This document shows, one piece after another, positions 17,901 to 26,699 of a stretch of 64,000 bases of DNA. The DNA is taken from contig WBUH01000021.1 of the NCBI GenBank assembly GCA_008933805.1, positions 1 through 64,000 of the forward strand, read 5' to 3'. The stretch is from Bacteroidota bacterium (lineage in GTDB: Bacteria > Bacteroidota > Bacteroidia > UBA8524). The notes beneath the pieces are model-generated. The model made no database searches. It saw only the letters and a list, made by a program, of their open reading frames with translations, and had not been told where the DNA came from. How positions within the stretch are numbered: position 1 is the stretch's first letter; each line of letters starts with the position of its first letter. Made by a program: the position numbers and the translations under genes.

Positions 17901-20900
17901 TTAGGGAACACTGTAAGCGTTCGGGTGGTACTGTCTAAACAACCCCTGTCGCTGGTGGCAACCAACTTTACAGTATATCCTGTATCATACGTATAACTGT
18001 GGTTTTCATTAAACGATGTGCCCGTTGCTCCATCGCCAAACCTCCACAAAGCAGTGGTGCTGCCGTTGTTTATTGTGGTGGTATTGGTAAAGGCATACAG
18101 GTTATTATTTACGCATTGGCCCGTATCATTAATGGTAAAAGCAGGAGCGGGTTTTGATAACACCCGCACATCTTTTGCTATTGTATCACGGCATAGGTTG
18201 CCGTTGGTTACTACTAACTGCGCTGTGTAATAAATATCGTTGGCAAAGGTTTTGGTTACATCGGTGCTGGTAGCCGAGGTAGCATCCGTAAAACTCCAGT
18301 TACTGCTAAATGTTCCCGTATCAGTACTAGTATTGGTAAACACAAACGACTGTGTATTGATACACTGTGCGGTATCATTAATAGTAAAGCCTGCCGTTGG
18401 TTGTGGAAAAACGTACACGTACTTGCCCAATGCTCGGGTACACCCAAAATCAGAGGTTTCTGTTACAAAAACTGTTTTTCTTCCCGTGTCGGCATACACA
18501 TGGGTAGGGCTGGTTGTGTTGGCGTTAGCACCGTCACCAAAACTCCATTCTGAAGTGAATGTTCCCGAAGGAATGCTTGAGCCGTTAGTAAATACAAAAT
18601 TGTTGATGTTGATACACTGGTCGCTATCATTGATAGAAAACGCAGGCACCGGACGCGGGTGTATGGTAATAACCTGCGATGTTGAGTCTTTACAACTGCT
18701 GTCACTGGTGGCAATCAGCCAAACGGTATAAGTTCCGTGCGTAGTATACGCAGGAGTAGGTGTGGTTTGTATAGATGTATTACCGTTGCCGAATTTCCAA
18801 ACATAAGTGGCAGTGCCGCTTGCAATGGATGAATTGTTTACAAAGGCAACGTTGGTTTCTGCACAAGTAGCAGGTGCTACAAAGCTGACCACCGGAACAG
18901 GATTGATGCTCACGTTTTTCGTTACAGAGTCTTCGCATCCTGCATTGGTAAGTATTTTTAGTTTTACGGGATAAGTACCTGCAGTTAGGTATTGGTTGCT
19001 TGGGTTTGAAAGTACAGATGTAGTTAAATCACCAAAATCCCAATCCCACCGTACCACGTAGGCGTTATTGGTTGAAGAAGAATCGGTAAACAATGTAATG
19101 TTTCCGTGGCAGGTGTTTTGCACCACAAAGTCAGCCGAAGGAGGAGGAGCAACCGCAATGTTTTTAACCACTGTGTCTGCACAACCCGATGATGCTGTTA
19201 CAATAAGCGTAACGGTATAAGTGCCTGTATCGGCAAAGCTGTGACCGGGGTTTTGCAGGGTGGAAGTAGAGCCGTCGCCGAAATCCCAAAAGTGTGAAAC
19301 TATCGTGCCTGAATCTAGGGTAGATGAATCCGTAAAGTTTAGTGAGAAACTGCTGCAAGCATTGGTGTTGCCAAAAGCAGCTACGGGTGTTCCACTTACG
19401 GCTACCAAGCGGATGATGTGTAATGCTGTATCAGGGAAAACTGCACGGCAAGTAACCGTCCGTCCCTGCTTACTGTCGTATTCGCTGCTTTCTGCTGTCA
19501 GGTAAGGTTTGTAAAGCCCTCCGCCTGTATAAATGTTAAATACGTTACTGTCGCTCAGTGTGGTTAGCGTGTTATTGCTGGCATCCCTAAAATTCCAGAT
19601 GTATTTATTGGCATTGATGGTTTGGTTTGAGAACGTTATCAGCAGCGGACTGCAGCCTAAACTGTCTCCCACAATGCTAAAGGCAGGCACGGGGCCTTTT
19701 ACGTTCATTTGTTTCTCGATACTATCCTTACAGCCTTGTGTGTTTTCAACTAACAGTTTTATGCTGTAATCCCCACCCCTCGGAAAATCAAAAAACGGAT
19801 TCTGGATGGTACTTTTAAGGTTGCCCGGCATTATTGTCCATTTCCAGCTCACGGCACTATCATCATCAGGAATAGAGATGAAATTAAGCGGGTCGTATAT
19901 CTTGGTAGAGTCAATCAACTGGTACACCTGCGGGCATACCAAGGTATCGGTAATACCAACATCGGCATAGGTGCCGTACACTGTAAAAATATCGCTGTGG
20001 GTAATGGTATCGGTACATCCCGAACTGTCTTTTAGAGCAAGCCTTACTGTGTAAGTGCCTGCCTTGTCAAAAACTTTTGAGGGTTGCCATCCATTCGTGC
20101 TAAAGCCTGCTCCATCCCCAAAATCCCACCAAACTGTTTCCTGATTGGCTGCCTGTCGTGCAGGGGTTCGCCACAAGGATAGCCCTTTATCGAAATAATA
20201 AATACTATCAAAAAATGTAATCGTATCTCCGGCACATATCTTTTTGGGTGTCATGTCAAAATCGCCCCCAAAACCAATATTAATGGTAACCGTTGCGCTG
20301 CCTTGGCAGCCGTCGGCATTTGTCATTGTAAGCGTTGCATCAAACGTACCTGCTGAATCGAATGTGTGTGAGGTGCTAAACAAATTAGGCCCGTTTATGG
20401 GTGCTCCCCCATCACTAAAGCTCCAATTGTAATCTGTGATCCCGGTTTGGGTTGTATCTGTTACCCTGAAGTTAACGGTTGTACCCACACAACGACTTAC
20501 CGTAGGGTCAAAATCGTGGGTGATGGAAGGGTATAAGTCATTAAACTGAAATACATTGTGGTACCATGCAGTATCGTAGCAAAAGTTGCCTGAACTGTCT
20601 CGACCGTTACGGATAATCAAACCCAATGTTACCCTGCCGCCTGTATCGCACGGTGGGTTGGCGTATTGATAGTTGTGGCTAAAATCTTGCGGAACCCAAA
20701 ACGAATTAAAACTACCCGATTGCTCAGCACAGGTAGAATCCCACATCACCCAAAACGTCTCACGGTCGCAGGCAGGGCGGGTAAGACTTAGTGAAAGTGA
20801 TTTTGATTTTATGCTTTCAGGGCCTAAACAGTCGGGGCCACTAAACATCAATCCCGTAACCGGTGGAGTGGCTGTTGGGTCGGGACCTGCTTTTGGCGGC

Positions 20901-22885
20901 AGTAATGCTAAATCAACACTGTTTGAATCTGAACATCCCCAAAGAGTATCGTACAATATCAGCATGGGACGGTAGCAGGCTTCTTTGCCCGGAGTGTACC
21001 AGTGTTTAACGTTGAGTGAATCGGCAGAATAGTTACAGTTTACACCTACATTGATACCGTTTTTGGTATCGGTAGTACAGTTAGGGGCCCAAACATCTTT
21101 AAAGTCCCAAATACGTTTTATGTTGCCCGGCGCAGGACCGTGGTTGGATAGGTAAGGATTGGTTATAGAGTTGCTAAATACTACCGTATCGTGTATCTGG
21201 CATTGGTAGCGATTTAGCGGTGTGCCTATGCTGGCACGTGGTCCTAAAACGGTTACGGTGCGCACATTTGCCAGCGTATCACAGTTGATGGCCTGTATCC
21301 GCAAGGTGATAGTGTAGTTACCGGGTGCACCGTAGCTGTTACCTGCTGTCCACGTTGTGTCGCTGGTACCGTCACCGAAATCCCAAGTGGCGTTCGTGCC
21401 AATGTTCACAGGGTTGCTTACCACAAATGAATTACCGTAATAGCAACTGGTGTCTTTGTTTACCGTTGGGTTAAAATTCAGTACTGTGCTTTGTACAGAT
21501 GTTTGTGAAAGTAACGTTTTTGGGCAGCCCGATGTATCTGTAGTTATTAACTGAATATTAAAGTTACCGTTTGTGGTATATAAGTGCTGGCTTTGCAGCC
21601 AATGGGTCGAATCTATCCTGCCGTCGCCATATACCCAACGGAATCGGCGTATTTTGCTCGAATCGAACGTAGAAGTGTTATTCAGTGTTACTTGGGTGGT
21701 AAAGCAATCCTTGTTTTCTATAACCGTAAACGTTGGAACGTAATCAGGCAACACTACCACCGCTCCTGAAACTTGTTTGCTGGCAAAACAGTTGTTAAAA
21801 TCGGTAACCTCAAGGGTAATAGGATAACTTCCGCCCAAATCATCACTATAACTGTGGCAAATGGTTTTAGTACTTACTGGGGTGGTGTTATCTAAAAAAC
21901 CGTCACCAAATACCAAAGTCCGTTTCCATATCGGGGCACCAAAGGGCCCTTGCTTACTTGAGTCGGTAATGCAAGCACTGTTTCCCTCAAAGCAAAGGGT
22001 GTCGTTTGCTATCACAAAATTGGCAATGGGTAAGCTTTGCACGGTAATGCTGTCAAACTGTGCAAAACAAGAGTCTGTACCGCCATGTGTAACCCTCACG
22101 CGGGGCTTAAAGTAGCCGCCCGTGTTGTAAGTATATAAAGGCGATTGTAGGGTTGATGAGTTTCCATCACCCAAACGCCACAAAAAGGCTGTTCCGCTGG
22201 TTTCATTCACTGTAACGCTAAGGTTAACCGAAGTACCTGCGCAAAACTGAGTATCACCAACACTAATCACGGGCTTTGAGTATACCCGTAGTGATTGCGT
22301 AACGGTATCAGCGCACCCGCCTACTGTACCTACAATCAATTTTACAGTGTAAGTACCTGTATCAGCGTAGGTATAGTTGGGATTAGCTTGGTGTGATGAA
22401 TCGCCGTTGCCAAAAAACCACCGCCAGCCTGTAATGGCATCTCCAACCGTTGTGGTTGAGTTATTTGAAAACTTGGTGACGTTTTGTTTGCAGTTATCGT
22501 AGCGTGTAAATGCAGCCTGCGGACTTTTTATTATGTAGATACTGTCGGTTAATGTATCTGAACAAGCCGACCCGTCAGTTACAATTAAGGTTATGAATAA
22601 ACGTCCTGAATCGGTGTACGAATGGTTAGGGTTTTGGGCATTGCTAAAGTTAGAAGGACTTGAAGCATCGCCGAAATTCCATAGGTAGGTTAATGTGCCA
22701 CTTCCTGTCGAACTGTTTGTAAAGGGAACAGCTTGTCCACTACAGACGGTATCTTTAGGAAACGTGAACGAAGCATTACACTGGGCTGCGGCTTGTTGAG
22801 GGCAAAGTAATACCAATGCGGCTAAAAGACAGAATACTATCCCCGCCGATACTTTTTTCGGTATGTGTTTATGTGCAAAAACCAC
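14924..22885 (-). CDS. Giant PKD-repeat surface protein with gliding-motility-type C-terminal (T9SS) domain
   Basis: A 2653-residue secreted protein, with GTG at 22885 as the only start ahead of a clear signal peptide (IVFCLLAALVLLCPQQAAAQ). The body is a long array of PKD domains recognisable by the WxFGDG / WDFGDG core and the YxxxGxYxVxL strand. Residues ~1430-2430 contain twelve near-regular ~84-residue PKD units each opening with NDxxQC. The C-terminal ~90 residues (FFPTAFTPNADGQNDVF, TRWGELIF, GWDGTYKGEPLQDGVYVW) are the CHU_C/gliding-motility-associated type B sorting domain used by the type IX secretion system. Likely a cell-surface adhesin or extracellular matrix protein. It is monocistronic. 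Confidence 0.93.
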   Translation of the reverse strand: MVFAHKHIPKKVSAGIVFCLLAALVLLCPQQAAAQCNASFTFPKDTVCSGQAVPFTNSSTGSGTLTYLWNFGDASSPSNFSNAQNPNHSYTDSGRLFITLIVTDGSACSDTLTDSIYIIKSPQAAFTRYDNCKQNVTKFSNNSTTTVGDAITGWRWFFGNGDSSHQANPNYTYADTGTYTVKLIVGTVGGCADTVTQSLRVYSKPVISVGDTQFCAGTSVNLSVTVNETSGTAFLWRLGDGNSSTLQSPLYTYNTGGYFKPRVRVTHGGTDSCFAQFDSITVQSLPIANFVIANDTLCFEGNSACITDSSKQGPFGAPIWKRTLVFGDGFLDNTTPVSTKTICHSYSDDLGGSYPITLEVTDFNNCFASKQVSGAVVVLPDYVPTFTVIENKDCFTTQVTLNNTSTFDSSKIRRFRWVYGDGRIDSTHWLQSQHLYTTNGNFNIQLITTDTSGCPKTLLSQTSVQSTVLNFNPTVNKDTSCYYGNSFVVSNPVNIGTNATWDFGDGTSDTTWTAGNSYGAPGNYTITLRIQAINCDTLANVRTVTVLGPRASIGTPLNRYQCQIHDTVVFSNSITNPYLSNHGPAPGNIKRIWDFKDVWAPNCTTDTKNGINVGVNCNYSADSLNVKHWYTPGKEACYRPMLILYDTLWGCSDSNSVDLALLPPKAGPDPTATPPVTGLMFSGPDCLGPESIKSKSLSLSLTRPACDRETFWVMWDSTCAEQSGSFNSFWVPQDFSHNYQYANPPCDTGGRVTLGLIIRNGRDSSGNFCYDTAWYHNVFQFNDLYPSITHDFDPTVSRCVGTTVNFRVTDTTQTGITDYNWSFSDGGAPINGPNLFSTSHTFDSAGTFDATLTMTNADGCQGSATVTINIGFGGDFDMTPKKICAGDTITFFDSIYYFDKGLSLWRTPARQAANQETVWWDFGDGAGFSTNGWQPSKVFDKAGTYTVRLALKDSSGCTDTITHSDIFTVYGTYADVGITDTLVCPQVYQLIDSTKIYDPLNFISIPDDDSAVSWKWTIMPGNLKSTIQNPFFDFPRGGDYSIKLLVENTQGCKDSIEKQMNVKGPVPAFSIVGDSLGCSPLLITFSNQTINANKYIWNFRDASNNTLTTLSDSNVFNIYTGGGLYKPYLTAESSEYDSKQGRTVTCRAVFPDTALHIIRLVAVSGTPVAAFGNTNACSSFSLNFTDSSTLDSGTIVSHFWDFGDGSTSTLQNPGHSFADTGTYTVTLIVTASSGCADTVVKNIAVAPPPSADFVVQNTCHGNITLFTDSSSTNNAYVVRWDWDFGDLTTSVLSNPSNQYLTAGTYPVKLKILTNAGCEDSVTKNVSINPVPVVSFVAPATCAETNVAFVNNSSIASGTATYVWKFGNGNTSIQTTPTPAYTTHGTYTVWLIATSDSSCKDSTSQVITIHPRPVPAFSINDSDQCININNFVFTNGSSIPSGTFTSEWSFGDGANANTTSPTHVYADTGRKTVFVTETSDFGCTRALGKYVYVFPQPTAGFTINDTAQCINTQSFVFTNTSTDTGTFSSNWSFTDATSATSTDVTKTFANDIYYTAQLVVTNGNLCRDTIAKDVRVLSKPAPAFTINDTGQCVNNNLYAFTNTTTINNGSTTALWRFGDGATGTSFNENHSYTYDTGYTVKLVATSDRGCLDSTTRTLTVFPKPFPKFTANDSDQCLNINQYTFSNQTTLKYGTNSYDWKYGDGSTDITTTGSRVYALDGDYTVTLTATSDNGCIDSIKKQITVFPVPNSSFTINDASQCLNINSFAFTSTSTTGIGTLKYDWFFGSGHTSKQADTTFSINTVGLYLVRLIVENIYGCFDTSLTQFETYPVPQVQFTINDTDQCSNINNFVFTNQSTISAGTQSYRWEFGTEGTSTQASPSFVFSNDITHNVKLKATSNQQCTDSLIKQVIVLPTPVANFNINDTGQCVNGNKYDYTNQTTLKYGTLTYNWDFDNGKTSMATDTSIVYAAYGKYQPVLIATSNFNCRDTITKDISVYAKPTPAFNINDTDQCLTGNSFVMSNQSVIAEGIMAFDWFWGDGGSSTQLHPNRTYAKDSTYTIKLLVTSNWNCKDSISKQVVVFPQPQIAFNINDSGQCVNNNQFQFTNASAVKYGSMTYNWNFGNGKTAVATDTAIVYTYDSTFRVVLRATTNNGCTDTGGRYVIVHSKPSPAFATNDIDQCVNNNLYRFTNQTTIKLGSNTYDWDFGNGTTDTAIHPVKVYTYDTTYRVRLLATSNFGCVDSIAKTMLVFPKPQAAYSVNDSSQCINTNRFVFTNQSVIKYGTLTYAWDYGNSNGSTTINPTYVYPVQGTFIVTLIPRSNNNCYDTARGTSILFPKPNPDFVINDTAQCLFEQDFFFKDTSTIDSGTFTHLWRFSDGTSYDSVNIRRQFNNPGTYTAELVLTSDELCMDSITKNVVVYPHPNPNFGGLKLFYCTDDDSLPLQPLVAGGIFTGKNMRNDTFVPRFTGADTVFYRVQVNGCYSDTEKYTKVFPLPSLSLPLDTTLCKREFLILNAQNPNAKYLWNTGSTEPSIRVAQQGLYIVNLFNICDTITDSVYVAFRDYDCNFFFPTAFTPNADGQNDVFLPYMEDVIEFNMKIFTRWGELIFESNDKTKGWDGTYKGEPLQDGVYVWKIFLKIDESGEVYNHSTGGNVTLLR
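15620..18640 (-). repeat. Twelve ~252-base tandem repeats encoding NDxxQC-PKD units
   Basis: Inside the giant PKD gene, the codons for NDxxQC recur at about 18617, 18364, 18114, 17861, 17611, 17357, 17107, 16853, 16600, 16348, 16097 and 15846, a spacing of 250-254 bases. The units are diverged in DNA but constant in length. Boundaries are approximate. Confidence 0.85.
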
Positions 22886-23046
22886 CTTGCCTTAATGTAC
22901 TAAGATACGCAATTTAGTAGCAAATGGTTGACTACATGGTAAGATTCAGGTAAAAAACAGTTTTTTATACCAAAATTGATCTAGTAAGTGAGTGATAAAG
23001 CGAGAGTTCGTTCGTCGAAAAGTGACGAAACGTATTGTTTGGCGGG

Positions 23047-24210
23047 TTAGTAAACCAAACGCTCCCCGTTAGCTTCAATCACTAATTCTTTGGAGGCTGA
23101 TGCTTCGGTGTACCCCACAATTTGGGCATCAAGGTTAAATGACTTAGAGATGCGGATAATATCCTCGGCGGTTTTCTCGTCGGTATATATCTCCATGCGG
23201 TGCCCCATGTTAAACACCTTGTACATTTCTTGCAACGATGTGCCCGATTGTTCTTGTATGGTTTTAAACAACGGAGGAAGTTGAAACAAGTTGTTTTTAA
23301 CCACCTTCAAATTATCTACAAAGTGCAATATTTTGGTTTGTCCGCCACCACTGCAATGCACCATACCTTTAATGGCTTGTTTGTGTTCGGCAAAAATGGC
23401 ACGTGCCACAGGCAAATACGTACGGGTAGGCGATAACACCATTTTGCCTGCATCTAATGGGCAATTTTCAACCGAATCGGTAAGTTTTAAGGCACCGGCA
23501 TACACAAGGCTTTCGTCAACTTTAGGGTCGTAACTTTCAGGATATTTCGCGCGGTATTCCTTCTCAAACACATCGTGGCGGGCAGAGGTTAAGCCGTTGC
23601 TGCCCATTCCGCCGTTATACATGGTTTCGTAGGAAGTTTGTCCGTACGATGCAAGCCCAACAATCACCTGCCCTGCACCTATACGAGCATTGTCAATAAT
23701 GCTGTTGCGGTGCGTACGGGCAGTAACGGTGCTATCCACAATCACGGTGCGTACAAGGTCGCCCACATCAGCAGTTTCACCGCCTGTACTGTAAATATTC
23801 ACCCCAAAAGAGCGCATATTTTCAATAAACTCTTCCGTGCCTTCAATAATGGCTTTCATCACTTCACCCGGTACTAAGTTTTTATTACGGCCAATGGTGC
23901 TTGATAGTAATATGTTATCAGTAATGCCTACGCATAGTAAGTCATCTGTATTCATCACCACCGCATCTTGGGCAATACCTTTCCATACCGAAAGGTCACC
24001 GGTTTCGCGCCAGTAGATGTATGCCAGTGATGATTTTGTACCTGCGCCATCGGCGTGCATTACCACGCAATGGTCGGCACTGTTACTCAAAAAGTCAGGT
24101 ACAATTTTGCAAAAAGCCTTTGGAAATAAGCCTTTATCTATATTCTTGATGGCATTATGCACATCTTCTTTTGCCGAAGAAACCCCGCGTAAAGCGTATT
24201 TATCTGTCAT
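23047..24210 (-). CDS. purM: Phosphoribosylformylglycinamidine cyclo-ligase (AIR synthase), Bacteroidota type
   Basis: This 387-residue enzyme catalyses the ATP-dependent ring closure of FGAM to AIR in purine synthesis in the cytosol. The PurM hallmarks are visible: HADGAGTKSSLAYI near residue 55, AQDAVVMNTDDLLCVGI, then YSTGGETADVGDLVRT, and the C-terminal half with HCSGGGQTKILHF and KVFNMGHRMEIY. It is longer than the ~345 residues of the E. coli enzyme because of insertions typical of the Bacteroidota form. The gene stands alone, divergent from a small lipoprotein gene. Confidence 0.92.
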   Translation of the reverse strand: MTDKYALRGVSSAKEDVHNAIKNIDKGLFPKAFCKIVPDFLSNSADHCVVMHADGAGTKSSLAYIYWRETGDLSVWKGIAQDAVVMNTDDLLCVGITDNILLSSTIGRNKNLVPGEVMKAIIEGTEEFIENMRSFGVNIYSTGGETADVGDLVRTVIVDSTVTARTHRNSIIDNARIGAGQVIVGLASYGQTSYETMYNGGMGSNGLTSARHDVFEKEYRAKYPESYDPKVDESLVYAGALKLTDSVENCPLDAGKMVLSPTRTYLPVARAIFAEHKQAIKGMVHCSGGGQTKILHFVDNLKVVKNNLFQLPPLFKTIQEQSGTSLQEMYKVFNMGHRMEIYTDEKTAEDIIRISKSFNLDAQIVGYTEASASKELVIEANGERLVY

Positions 24211-24334
24211 ATCGTTTCACAAACCACTGCATAAGGCAGGGTGTTGAGGGTACAAAATTACAAAATCCGTGCTCTTTAGCTTATACGAATTGTAAACACC
24301 TTAGCTTTTTGTAACTTACCTTAAAATTGTTTGT

Positions 24335-24739
24335 ATGCGTTATGTAGTTTACATCGCTGTGGGTATTGCATGTTTTGGGTTTGCTTCGTGTAAGAAAGAT
24401 AATCCTACGGTTGAGCAACCCCTTAAGGCTAATCCGTTTGAAGGAGGTAAAGGGGGAAGTTTCAGCCGTGCCTTTTTCAGTGGGTACAATGGGGTACCAA
24501 TAGCGGCTAGAATGTATCTGAAGTACGGAGATGATAAAATGCCGGGTGATAGCACAAAATTTGATGAAAAGCATGATGCTGTGAGGGAGCCCGGTTTTAG
24601 TTATCATGCCCATTTTGACGGGCTTACTAAAGGCACTTACTTTTTTTATGCAGTATCAGGAGTTTTGCAGTTTGATACTGTAATCGTGCTTACCGATTCT
24701 TCTGAGTTATCAGATAATATTGTAGTTGAATTAAATTAA
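24335..24739 (+). CDS. Small lipoprotein, unknown function
   Basis: This 134-residue protein has a lipoprotein signal: the hydrophobic run VVYIAVGIACFGFASC ends at Cys19, followed by Lys-Lys-Asp. The mature part is beta-rich and ends in SGVLQFDTVIVLTDSSELSDNIVVEL, with the pattern of a small beta-sandwich of the carboxypeptidase-regulatory or prealbumin-like kind. That is only a structural guess. No family is recognised. It ends 11 bases before the convergent VOC gene. Confidence 0.65.
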   Translation: MRYVVYIAVGIACFGFASCKKDNPTVEQPLKANPFEGGKGGSFSRAFFSGYNGVPIAARMYLKYGDDKMPGDSTKFDEKHDAVREPGFSYHAHFDGLTKGTYFFYAVSGVLQFDTVIVLTDSSELSDNIVVELN

Positions 24740-24750
24740 TATTTAATTTA

Positions 24751-25143
24751 CTACTCAAGCAGGTTAGAAAATAATTCAAGCAGGTTGCCCTCGGGGTCAC
24801 GTAAGTGAGCAACCCTAAGACCCATTGCAGGTACATCCGATGGGGGGTTCAAAAACTCAACACGGTCACTCAACTCGTGGTAAAGTGCATCCACATTGTT
24901 CACCTCTATTATAATAACAAACTTGTCGCGGGCATCAACGGGCAGTTCTTTATCAGCATTACCAACCACGGGTGCCATCAAGTCTGACTTGAAAATAGAT
25001 AAACCGCTCTGTAGACCGATGTTAAAACTAGCGTATGAGTCGCCCCTTTTTCCGGCACTTGCCTCAAGGCCCAGCAGGTTTTTGTAAAAATCAAAGCAGG
25101 TATTAAAGTCTTTAACAAGCAGTCGGATATTATTGAGCTTCAT
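24751..25143 (-). CDS. VOC superfamily (glyoxalase/bleomycin-resistance-like) protein
   Basis: This 130-residue protein is one glyoxalase-fold unit made of two beta-alpha-beta3 halves: IRLLVKDFNTCFDFYKNLLGLEAS in the first half, and FVIIIEVNNVDALYHEL with HLRDPEGNLLEL in the second. The HLRDPEGNLLEL block carries the typical metal-site Glu, so it may be a metal-dependent enzyme or a ligand-binding protein. Substrate cannot be told. It is monocistronic, convergent with the lipoprotein gene. Confidence 0.85.
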   Translation of the reverse strand: MKLNNIRLLVKDFNTCFDFYKNLLGLEASAGKRGDSYASFNIGLQSGLSIFKSDLMAPVVGNADKELPVDARDKFVIIIEVNNVDALYHELSDRVEFLNPPSDVPAMGLRVAHLRDPEGNLLELFSNLLE

Positions 25144-25360
25144 AGCGGGAGTACTTAGTTGGGTTTAAACGCAGTTTACACAGCCTTTACTTTTTCTCAG
25201 TCGTTTAACACAGAGCGCTGAATAAAGTTCTGTGGTGTTGTCTTGTTTCTTTTCGGTGGTTGACTATTTAAAACGTAACAAACCTACTAAAAAAACTACT
25301 TGATTTTACTACTACAATGCACAAATAAAATAAGTATTTGTATAATCAACCATCATAAAC

Positions 25361-25392
25361 TTGCATATACAAGTAAAATGATTTTATCTTTG
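25361..25392 (+). promoter_or_regulatory. Candidate Bacteroidota promoter of the marR operon
   Basis: TTG (25361-25363), a 21-base spacer and TATCTTTG (25385-25392) match the -33/-7 pattern of Bacteroidota. The -7 box ends 5 bases before the ATG, so the transcript would be nearly leaderless. The palindrome-like TTGCATATACAA nearby (25361-25372) is a candidate autoregulatory MarR operator. Confidence 0.55.
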
Positions 25393-25397
25393 CCCCG

Positions 25398-25862
25398 ATG
25401 GAAGAGAAAATCGAAACGCCAAATTTTGATAAGGTGAATCCAATAGAGTGTGTTAACGCCAAGCTGCGAAAATTGCAGCGTAAAGTTGCCTCACTGTATG
25501 ATGCACGCCTTCGCCCTTTTGGACTTGAAGGCAGTATGCTGGCGATTTTGTTTGTGGTTGGTAAGATGCCGGGAATCAATCAGAAAACACTGGCCGACAA
25601 GTTGGTGCTTGACCCTTCAACCATGAGCCGTGACGCAAAGAAGTTGGTTAAAAGAGGGTTGATACAGGCAACAAAAGGCGAAGATCCCAGGAATACTGTA
25701 CTTGCATTAACTGTTCAAGGATATGAGTTGTTAGAGCAAGTGTCGCCTGTTTGGGAAGCGATGCACCATAAAATTTCTGATTTATTCGGGCGTTTCAGTG
25801 TGCAACAGTTGGACATTATGACAGAAGCTATTAACCAAAACATGGATGAGTTACGAGCCTAA
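25398..25862 (+). CDS. MarR family transcriptional regulator
   Basis: This 154-residue protein has the winged-helix layout of MarR: an N-terminal dimerisation helix (VNAKLRKLQRKVASLYDARL), the HTH MPGINQKTLADKLVLDPSTMSRDAKKLVKRGLIQ, and the wing with the conserved DPRNTVLALT. The C-terminal helices complete the dimer interface. Such regulators usually repress their own operon and a linked transporter or enzyme until a small ligand binds. Here the linked gene, 45 bases downstream, is a membrane protein. A palindrome-like TTGCATATACAA in its promoter could be the operator. Confidence 0.9.
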   Translation: MEEKIETPNFDKVNPIECVNAKLRKLQRKVASLYDARLRPFGLEGSMLAILFVVGKMPGINQKTLADKLVLDPSTMSRDAKKLVKRGLIQATKGEDPRNTVLALTVQGYELLEQVSPVWEAMHHKISDLFGRFSVQQLDIMTEAINQNMDELRA

Positions 25863-25907
25863 AAATTTGACCATATAATTGTATATACACTTAAAATAAA
25901 TTAAACT

Positions 25908-26612
25908 ATGAAAGCAGAATCTTTTGGTATAACCTTTGCATACACCGCGCTATTGCTGATTACTACCCTTGGGGTAGCGTTTGTTTTTAAAAGTGCTGTT
26001 AGTCAGTCAACAATGAGAAACAAACTGTTTCCTATAATTTTTCTTATTTTAGTTTGGATTGTTGATAGTATTTTATCTTTAAAAGGAGTTTTTTTAGATA
26101 CTATTAAAAGTACCCCTCCTGTTTTTTTTCCTACAGTGTTGGCAACAATTTTACTGGCTGTATACTTCGCTCTAAAGTATGAGCCGCTTACACATTTTAA
26201 AGAAGAGAATATGAAGTATGCGGTAGCACTTCAAACATTCAGACTCCCGTTAGAGTTGATTTTTGTTTGGGCACTGCACTTGGGGATGATACCCCAACAA
26301 ATGACCTTTGAAGGTTTAAATTATGATGTACTTGTTGGGCTAACAGCTCCTTTTATAGCGTATTTCGGTTATCACAAAAGGGTATTGCCAAAGTGGGCAT
26401 TGGTGGCGTGGAACGTTGGCGGTTTGATTTTACTTGCCAATATTGTTACTGTAGCTATTTTATCAGCACCTACTAACTTTCAGGTGTTTACAAACGAGCC
26501 GCATAATACAATTGTACTCGAATTCCCTTATATATTCATCCCCTTCTTTTTAGTGCCATTAGCTTTGTTCGGGCATTTGTTTGCATTGCGCAAACTGCTG
26601 GCTAAGTATTAA
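25908..26612 (+). CDS. Multi-pass membrane protein downstream of MarR
   Basis: This 234-residue protein has about seven hydrophobic helices (for example YTALLLITTLGVAFVF, LFPIIFLILVWIVDSIL, VLATILLAVYFALKY, WALVAWNVGGLILLANIV) and a cytosolic-looking lysine end. It carries no motif that I recognise from a named transporter or enzyme family. Because the MarR gene is 45 bases upstream and no terminator lies between, the two probably form one regulated unit. Confidence 0.7.
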   Translation: MKAESFGITFAYTALLLITTLGVAFVFKSAVSQSTMRNKLFPIIFLILVWIVDSILSLKGVFLDTIKSTPPVFFPTVLATILLAVYFALKYEPLTHFKEENMKYAVALQTFRLPLELIFVWALHLGMIPQQMTFEGLNYDVLVGLTAPFIAYFGYHKRVLPKWALVAWNVGGLILLANIVTVAILSAPTNFQVFTNEPHNTIVLEFPYIFIPFFLVPLALFGHLFALRKLLAKY

Positions 26613-26699
26613 TTACAATAAAAAGTTATTGGTAAATAAAGGGTGTAGTGTTTTAAAAAATGGGTGTATTTTTTGAGATATTTACTGAAAAGATAACCA

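Noticed and set aside
22886-23046. Possible regulatory RNA in the gap between the PKD adhesin and purM
   Set aside because: Only short imperfect stems, no terminator and no conserved fold.
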